Assembly (NCBI RefSeq): GCF_003732225.1
Contig: NZ_MOBJ01000011.1
Location: 19,640-83,639 of the forward strand
Length of the DNA: 64,000 nt
Direction: 5' to 3'
Origin: Pseudomonas brassicacearum
GTDB taxonomy: Bacteria; Pseudomonadota; Gammaproteobacteria; Pseudomonadales; Pseudomonadaceae
Under the pieces are notes generated by a model, which was not told the origin of the DNA, did not search any database, and saw nothing but the letters and a program-made list of their open reading frames with translations. Every line of letters starts with the position of its first letter. Positions within the stretch are counted from its first letter, which is position 1. The position numbers and the translations under genes are program-made. Below are positions 58,863 to 64,000 of this stretch, piece by piece.

Positions 58863-59837
58863 ATGTCCAGCCAGTTCCCCGAAGCCCGTCCACGCCGTTT
58901 GCGCCGCAATCCGCAGTTGCGCAACCTGTTCCAGGAAACCGAGTTCACCCTCAATGATCTGGTGCTGCCGATCTTTGTCGAAGAAGAAATCGACGATTTT
59001 GTGCCGATTACCAGCATGCCCGGCGTGCGGCGGATTCCAGAGTCGAAACTGGCAGGCGAAATCGAGCGCTATGCACGGGCGGGCATCAAGTCGGTAATGA
59101 CCTTCGGGGTTTCTCATCACCTGGACGGCAGCGGCAGCGATACCTGGAATGAAAACGGTCTGGTGTCGCGCATGGCGCGGATCTGCAAGGACGCGGTGCC
59201 GGAGATGATCGTGATGTCCGACACCTGTTTTTGCGAGTACACCGATCATGGCCACTGCGGGGTGATACACGCGGGGGAGGTGGACAACGACAAAACCCTG
59301 ATCAACCTCGGCAGGCAAGCCGTCGCCGCTGCACGTGCCGGGGCCGACGTGATTGCACCTTCAGCAGCGATGGACGGGCAGGTCCAGGCTATTCGCCGGG
59401 CGCTTGATGAAGCCGGTTTCAGCCAGACCTCAATCATGGCCTATTCGACCAAATTTGCCTCGGCGCTCTACGGTCCGTTCCGTGAAGCCGGCGGCAGTGC
59501 GCTCAAAGGTGATCGCAAAAGTTACCAGATGAACCCGATGAACCGCCGCGAAGCGGTGCGCGAATCGTTGCTCGACGAGCAGGAGGGCGCCGATGCGCTG
59601 ATGGTCAAACCGGCCGGTGCGTACCTGGACATCATCCGAGATATCCGCGAAGCGTCACGTTTGCCGTTGGCGGCTTATCAGGTGAGCGGTGAGTACGCGA
59701 TGATCAAGTTTGGCGCCGCCGCCGGTGCCATCGATGAAGACCGCGTGGTACGCGAGAGTTTAGGTGCGATCAAGCGTGCGGGTGCGGACCTGATCTTCAC
59801 CTACTTTGCGATGGACCTGGCGTTGAGCGGGATTTAA
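58863..59837 (+). CDS. hemB: Delta-aminolevulinic acid dehydratase, zinc-type
   Basis: 324 residues. It joins two 5-aminolevulinates to porphobilinogen in haem synthesis. Active-site lysines are K197 (AYSTKFASALYG) and K249 (LMVKPAGAYLD). The metal site DTCFCEYTDHGHCG has C122, C124 and C132, the zinc-binding triple of E. coli-type enzymes. The P. aeruginosa enzyme I remember lacks these cysteines and uses Mg, so this may be a second hemB in the genome. No other haem gene is adjacent. Confidence 0.93.
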   Translation: MSSQFPEARPRRLRRNPQLRNLFQETEFTLNDLVLPIFVEEEIDDFVPITSMPGVRRIPESKLAGEIERYARAGIKSVMTFGVSHHLDGSGSDTWNENGLVSRMARICKDAVPEMIVMSDTCFCEYTDHGHCGVIHAGEVDNDKTLINLGRQAVAAARAGADVIAPSAAMDGQVQAIRRALDEAGFSQTSIMAYSTKFASALYGPFREAGGSALKGDRKSYQMNPMNRREAVRESLLDEQEGADALMVKPAGAYLDIIRDIREASRLPLAAYQVSGEYAMIKFGAAAGAIDEDRVVRESLGAIKRAGADLIFTYFAMDLALSGI

Positions 59838-59855
59838 GTCGTTGGCGTGCCGTTG

Positions 59856-61385
59856 TTACCAGAGAAACGGTTTGATCCCATGGTCCCGGAAGTAACGCTC
59901 GATGACTTTCGGGTCGGCGGTCAGGTCGGCGACGGCCACGTAACTGTCGGGCCTTAATAGATAGAAGCCGTTGCGCGCCAGCCCGGCGGCTTCGTGGGTT
60001 GGATGCCAGTCGAAAATATGCAGGGCCAGATGATGTTCGGCGCACCACGCGAGCATTTCTTCGCTGGTGTCGCCGTACACATGAACCTGCCAGTCCAGGC
60101 TGGCCAGGCTGTCGAAATTATCGGTCTCACTGTCATGCGCCCAGGGCAGGCGATCACCGCCGAAAACATGGCCCGCGTGACCCTCGCTCAGGGGCATCCC
60201 GCGATAGTTCAGGGTGATTTGCGACACCGTACGAAACAGATACTCGCGCGCCAATTCAAATGAGACCATTTTCGGCAACAGAAACGGTGCAACGCGGGTG
60301 CGTATCAGATCGGCCATTGGGCCTTCAGCAGAGACGAAATTGAACACCCGGTCGGTGGTTGCCACCAGTCGCCGGGCAAAGGCCATGCGTTCGACTTCAT
60401 AACTGTCGAGCAGTTTGTCGTTGGCTGCGCCGTTGAGTACCGCGGCGAGTTTCCAGGCCAGATTGATCGCATCGCCAATGCCGGTGTTCATGCCCTGGCC
60501 GCCTGCGGGGCTATGCACGTGTGCGGCATCGCCCAGCAAAAAAGCGCGCCCGAAGCGGAAGGTGTCCGCTACCCGGTGATGGACCCGGTAGGTCGAGAAC
60601 CAGTTGACCTTGTGTACCTGAACCTTCAGGTGTTCGATGGCCCGGCTGCTGACGTCTTCAAACTTGAGGGTTTCGGCCTGTTCCGCGCGTTCGTCGCGCA
60701 CGACTCCTATCAGGCGCGCCCGGCCTTCGCCGGCTAATGGAAAGACTGCCAGAAAGTCTGCTTCATCGAGGTCTGCGTGCAACTCGCCATTGAGCGCCGG
60801 GCCGGAGGCTTCGACATCGGCAACGTAAAACACCTGCTGGTAGGTGCCGCCAGGAAAACCGATATCGAGTGTCTTGCGCACGGCCGAGCGAGCGCCGTCA
60901 CAACCCGCCAGGTAGCAGGTCTGACAGGTTTGCTCCTGCCCGTCGGGCATGAGTAACAGCGCGGTGATGGTGCCGCCATGTTCGCTGAACCCGGTCAGTT
61001 CGGTGTCGCGTTCGACCACCACGCCGAATTGTTCCAGGCGTTCGATCAACAACCGTTCATGCTGGTCCTGCGGGTACATTTCCAGGAACGAGTAAGGGGT
61101 GAGGTCTTTGCCGATATCTTCGAAGGGTAACCGCGCAACCGGTTCGCCTTTGACCCACAGATTCACCGCCGGCACCTTATGACCGTTCTGCACCACGGCC
61201 TGGCTGAGGTCGAGCTGGCGGTACAACTCCAGCGTGCGCGCCTGAACCGCCAGGGCGCGCGAAGTGGTGCCGGGTGCGCTGGTCTTGTCGAGGATGCGCA
61301 CGCGGATTCCCAGCTTGCTGAGCCAAAGCGCCAGGACCAGTCCCGTGGGGCCGGCGCCGATGATCAGTACATCGCTACGGTTCAT
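59856..61385 (-). CDS. FAD-dependent aromatic hydroxylase (class A flavin monooxygenase)
   Basis: 509 residues. FAD-binding GAGPTGLVLALWLSKLGIRV near the N-terminus, the DG motif LAGCDGARSAVRK, and the GD motif FLLGDAAHVHSPAGGQGMNT. The C-terminal 100 residues (DWQVHVYGDTSEEMLAWCAE) form the thioredoxin-like tail of phenol-hydroxylase and MhpA-like enzymes. The substrate is unknown; no ring-cleavage genes follow. The start lies behind a porin-gene relic and a small inverted repeat (61411-61430). Confidence 0.9.
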   Translation of the reverse strand: MNRSDVLIIGAGPTGLVLALWLSKLGIRVRILDKTSAPGTTSRALAVQARTLELYRQLDLSQAVVQNGHKVPAVNLWVKGEPVARLPFEDIGKDLTPYSFLEMYPQDQHERLLIERLEQFGVVVERDTELTGFSEHGGTITALLLMPDGQEQTCQTCYLAGCDGARSAVRKTLDIGFPGGTYQQVFYVADVEASGPALNGELHADLDEADFLAVFPLAGEGRARLIGVVRDERAEQAETLKFEDVSSRAIEHLKVQVHKVNWFSTYRVHHRVADTFRFGRAFLLGDAAHVHSPAGGQGMNTGIGDAINLAWKLAAVLNGAANDKLLDSYEVERMAFARRLVATTDRVFNFVSAEGPMADLIRTRVAPFLLPKMVSFELAREYLFRTVSQITLNYRGMPLSEGHAGHVFGGDRLPWAHDSETDNFDSLASLDWQVHVYGDTSEEMLAWCAEHHLALHIFDWHPTHEAAGLARNGFYLLRPDSYVAVADLTADPKVIERYFRDHGIKPFLW

Positions 61386-61430
61386 GTCATTGCCCTCGGT
61401 CGAGAGTCCCGCGCAACGGTGATGTTGCGC

Positions 61431-61505
61431 TTAGAAGAACGCCAATGTCAGATTAACGCTGAGGCCGTTACCTTCCGGTCGGTTGACTGAATCGAATTCG
61501 GGTAC
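61431..61505 (-). pseudogene. Relic of the 3' end of an outer-membrane porin gene
   Basis: Minus strand, 61505 to 61431, reads VPEFDSVNRPEGNGLSVNLT then LAFF and stop TAA. A terminal Phe and alternating hydrophobic pattern are the C-terminal beta-signal of outer-membrane porins. Upstream the frame is not porin-like. It sits 45 bases ahead of the hydroxylase start, with GCGCAAC/GTTGCGC between, as if a porin once preceded the hydroxylase in an operon. The remaining 61506-61715 interval shows nothing else. Confidence 0.5.
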
Positions 61506-61715
61506 CCAACAATCCGGCGGCCACGTCGCCGTGAATGGAGGAAAGAAACTCTTATCATGGTTGCAAAGCGTTCATGAAGGCTCAGAGCAGCTCGACAAAA
61601 CATTGCGAACCAGGGTGTATCCAGTTTAGATCCGATTGGGCGAGGTGCTTGCTCCCCCGGTGCATCGGCTCAAGGGGCGATATCCCCGGCGGTCAGGGAA
61701 CTCAAAAGGACCCAT

Positions 61716-62819
61716 GTGAAAATGCGATCCCATCTATTGATCATGAGTGTTGCGGTGCTGCTGATACTGGCCGGCTGCGCGAATCAGGCCACTCGGCAGG
61801 CGGCTCAACCTACGCCCGCACAGGTGAAAGCGCAGATCGTCCATTTGTTGCCGGCCAGCATCACAGACCGTGAAGGCTGGGCCGCCGACATTTATGTAGC
61901 GTTTTCGGCGCAAGCGATCCCGGCCACTACGCAGAACCTGTGTTCGGTGCTAGCGGTGACCGAACAGGAGTCGACCTTTCAGGCTGACCCGACGGTTCCG
62001 GGGTTGGGTAAAATCGCCAGAGATGAAATCGATCGACGTGCTGCCAGGGCTCACATCCCCAATCTGTTGGTGCGCGGTGCGTTGCAGGTCAGTTCAACCA
62101 CTGGCAAAAGTTACAGCGACCGCTTGAATGCGGCTCGCAGCGAGAAAGAACTCAGCGCGATTTTCGACGATTTCATCGGTAGGGTGCCGATGGGCAACAC
62201 CCTGTTCGGTGGCTTCAATCCGGTGCACACCGGTGGACCGATGCAGGTCAGCGTCGCATTTGCCGAGAAGCAGGCCCGTAACTATCCCTATCCTGTAGAC
62301 GGCTCGATTCGCCACGAGGTGTTCAGCCGACGTGGCGGCATGTATTTCGGGATTGCGCATTTACTCGGCTACCCGGTGAGTTACCGCCAGCCGTTGTACC
62401 GCTTCGCGGATTTCAACGCAGGCTGGTACGCCAGCCGCAATGCCGCGTTTCAGAGAGCGCTCAACCGCATCTCGGGTAGCACTTTGGCACTGGATGGCGA
62501 CCTGATTCGCTACGATTCGATCATGCCGGGTTCGACGGAACAGGCAGTGCGCGCGCTGGGTAAACAGCTGGACATGCGCAATACAACCATCAGGGATCAA
62601 CTGGAGCTGGGTAACAGCCTCAAATTTGAAGACAGCAAGCTATATAAGCGGGTGTTCGAACTGGCGGAAAAGGCTGAAGGTAAACCACTGCCCAGAGCGG
62701 TCCTGCCGGGTATCCAGTTGCAAAGCCCGAAAATCACCCGAAAGCTCACCACGGCCTGGTTCGCCAAGCGAGTCGACGAGCGCTATCAGCGTTGTATGAC
62801 GCGTGCGTCGGCGGGGTAG
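61716..62819 (+). CDS. DUF1615 lipoprotein
   Basis: 367 residues. A lipoprotein signal with lipobox LILAGC (Cys21) is followed by a domain recognisable as DUF1615 (LCSVLAVTEQESTFQADPTV; ALQVSSTTGKSYSDRLNAAR; GGPMQVSVAFAEKQARNYPY). The segment around EQESTF recalls lysozyme-like transglycosylase folds, but I would not claim activity. AGGA at 61707-61710 fits GTG 61716; ATG 61722 is the alternative. Confidence 0.85.
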   Translation: MKMRSHLLIMSVAVLLILAGCANQATRQAAQPTPAQVKAQIVHLLPASITDREGWAADIYVAFSAQAIPATTQNLCSVLAVTEQESTFQADPTVPGLGKIARDEIDRRAARAHIPNLLVRGALQVSSTTGKSYSDRLNAARSEKELSAIFDDFIGRVPMGNTLFGGFNPVHTGGPMQVSVAFAEKQARNYPYPVDGSIRHEVFSRRGGMYFGIAHLLGYPVSYRQPLYRFADFNAGWYASRNAAFQRALNRISGSTLALDGDLIRYDSIMPGSTEQAVRALGKQLDMRNTTIRDQLELGNSLKFEDSKLYKRVFELAEKAEGKPLPRAVLPGIQLQSPKITRKLTTAWFAKRVDERYQRCMTRASAG

Positions 62820-62856
62820 AGGTAAGCGTTGGCTGTACGAATACCGAGCTCTGATC

Positions 62857-63516
62857 TCAATAGAGCCCGGGGATGAGCCGCCAGGTCCTCGCGCAGTAAG
62901 CCTCGTACTCAGCACCAAACTGACTGCGCAGCAAGGCTTCCTCTGCATTTATACGGGCAATCAGGGCGGGGAGCAGCAGGGCGGTGAGCACGACCCCGAC
63001 ACTGGAGCGAAAGGCCAGCGCCCAGCCCAGCGCGTTAACCAGCATCCCGAGATAACTTGGGTTGCGCAGCGTTCGGTAGATGCCGTCAGTCACCAGCGTA
63101 TGCCCAGGCTGAATGGCGACCAGCCCACTGAAGCGCTTGCCGAGTACGAACACTGGCCACATCCGCAACGCACCACCGGCAATGAATAGAAGCGCGCCAA
63201 CCCAGCGCATGCCTTCGCCACCGAAGGTCCAGAAGTCCACTCGGTCGGTATAGGCCGGTACAAACGCGGACAACAGACCAATCACACCAAATACCGGCAG
63301 CACCCAGCGGTTGGCCCGGTCTTCACGTACCCCGGAACTCAAATTGCCTTCTGTCAGCAGCGCCAGTCCCGTCATCACCAGCGTCGCAAGGACAATGACC
63401 ACCAGGGCCGGATGAGAGAAAAACGCAGCAAAGCCGCCCAGTCCCAGAATTGCGAGTCCAAGATAGAACAAGGTTGCTGCAATGCTGAACGCGGCCAGCT
63501 TCAGGGAGATCTTCAT
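62857..63516 (-). CDS. Isoprenylcysteine carboxyl-methyltransferase-like membrane protein
   Basis: 219 residues, about five membrane helices. The C-terminal half has the ICMT/PEMT pattern (FSGLVAIQPGHTLVTDGIYR, LRNPSYLGMLVNALGWALAF, ending EEALLRSQFGAEYEAYCART). Bacterial relatives methylate lipids or isoprenoids; substrates are mostly unknown. Convergent with the DUF1615 gene. Confidence 0.85.
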   Translation of the reverse strand: MKISLKLAAFSIAATLFYLGLAILGLGGFAAFFSHPALVVIVLATLVMTGLALLTEGNLSSGVREDRANRWVLPVFGVIGLLSAFVPAYTDRVDFWTFGGEGMRWVGALLFIAGGALRMWPVFVLGKRFSGLVAIQPGHTLVTDGIYRTLRNPSYLGMLVNALGWALAFRSSVGVVLTALLLPALIARINAEEALLRSQFGAEYEAYCARTWRLIPGLY

Positions 63517-63624
63517 GGTGGTGGGGTTCGTTGGGCAGACTCAATTAAGCGTAGTGGGATCAGGCTGATTGCGATGCTTGATCTACCATTTTCGCCTTTT
63601 AGTATAGAAAGACCGAATTAGGTG

Positions 63625-63652
63625 TTGACGGCGAATTAAATCTGTCTATAAT
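63625..63652 (+). promoter_or_regulatory. rRNA-operon promoter P1
   Basis: TTGACG (63625-63630), 16 bases, TATAAT (63647-63652). First of three tandem sigma-70 promoters with identical spacing at the right end of the window. Confidence 0.85.
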
Positions 63653-63827
63653 TCGCCCCACTTCCGGCGCAGTCGAAACGGAAAACTCCTTGGTAAACAA
63701 AGAGTTATGCAGTTTTCGACAGCGGTTACGCTTCAGTTCATCGAAGTCCGAAGGAGTTGATAAGGCAGTGTGTTTTCGCCTTGTTGACGGTTCGATCTTC
63801 TCGGTCGAAAGCGGAGAAAAAGAGGTG

Positions 63828-63855
63828 TTGACAGCAGCGAGTAACGCTGTAGAAT
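63828..63855 (+). promoter_or_regulatory. rRNA-operon promoter P2
   Basis: TTGACA (63828-63833), 16 bases, TAGAAT (63850-63855), followed by a GC-rich discriminator TCGCCTCCC, as in stringently controlled rRNA promoters. Confidence 0.87.
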
Positions 63856-63936
63856 TCGCCTCCCGCTAACGAGAGATCGGAAGCGCAAGTGGTTGAAGTT
63901 GCAAAGGAAACTTTGAAAACTTCTGAAAATAACCGC

Positions 63937-63964
63937 TTGACAGCAACAGAGGCTGCTGTAGAAT
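63937..63964 (+). promoter_or_regulatory. rRNA-operon promoter P3
   Basis: TTGACA (63937-63942), 16 bases, TAGAAT (63959-63964), then GCGCGCCTC. An A/T-rich stretch (AAAACTTCTGAAAATAA) just upstream may act as an UP element. The window ends in leader sequence (ACGAAAGATCTTAACCAACC) like that before Pseudomonas 16S genes. Confidence 0.9.
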
Positions 63965-64000
63965 GCGCGCCTCGGTTGAGACGAAAGATCTTAACCAACC

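Overview
The window looks like chromosomal DNA of a fluorescent Pseudomonas, probably of the P. fluorescens group. The reasons are high GC content, Pseudomonas-style REP palindromes (GTGGGAGCGAGC, GTAGGAGCTGCCGCAGG and GTAGCAGCTG families), a liu leucine-degradation regulon, an AotO-like gene, a PrrF-like sRNA under a Fur box, and DUF6124-type small proteins. No phage, plasmid backbone, complete transposon or CRISPR array is visible. This is core and shell chromosome with several decayed gene fragments.

Layout. 1-5.8 kb: end of an AraC regulator gene, a nitrilase-fold protein that has lost its nucleophile, the dienoyl-CoA reductase fadH, a PLP-dependent desulfhydrase/deaminase and a cytochrome b561. 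6-9.1 kb: 2-aminoethylphosphonate catabolism (phnX, phnW, divergent LysR gene). 9.1-14.3 kb: a DUF6124 gene with a structured leader, an orphan vgrG, yebC and a leucine-rich-repeat protein kinase. 14.5-21.1 kb: a complete Csu-type (archaic) chaperone-usher pilus operon. 21.1-24.2 kb: an anti-sigma/ECF sigma pair divergent from a catalase-like protein and cytochrome b561, with matching ECF promoters in both directions. 24.2-28.8 kb: MFS pump with HxlR regulator, M14 carboxypeptidase, a PrrF-like sRNA, a second DUF6124-type gene and a LexA/CI-like regulator with a degenerate protease centre. 28.9-38.4 kb: leucine/isovalerate catabolism (liuABCD, liuE, liuR, plus a divergent acyl-CoA synthetase), with LiuR palindromes at both control regions.

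38.5-45 kb: LysR regulator, acyl-CoA dehydrogenase, FtrA-like regulator with divergent rhodanese, a class-I glutamine amidotransferase, the 3' stump of an aotJ-like binding-protein gene and an aotO-like gene. 45-49.9 kb: a repeat-rich stretch, then a secreted esterase, a small secreted protein, a frameshifted membrane-protein remnant, a metallothionein, an AraC regulator, an XapX protein and a quinone oxidoreductase. 50.1-52.6 kb: nucleoside uptake genes (purine nucleoside permease and Tsx-like channel) separated by a MITE-like element, with palindromic operators upstream. 52.6-56.7 kb: selD-selU, an ArsP-like permease and a membrane-anchored histidine phosphatase. 57-63.5 kb: glutathione transferase, PhzF-like isomerase, a zinc-type HemB, a flavin hydroxylase with a porin-gene relic in front of it, a DUF1615 lipoprotein and an isoprenylcysteine-methyltransferase-like membrane protein. 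The last 400 bases carry three tandem rRNA-type promoters, so a ribosomal RNA operon very probably starts just past the right edge.

No single gene cluster here is clearly a new system. The strongest leads are the structured leader of the DUF6124 gene, the two-copy MITE whose short copy looks like an internal deletion of the long one, the mirror-image ECF promoters, two enzymes with substituted catalytic residues, and a vgrG with an unassigned C-terminal extension and no partner genes.
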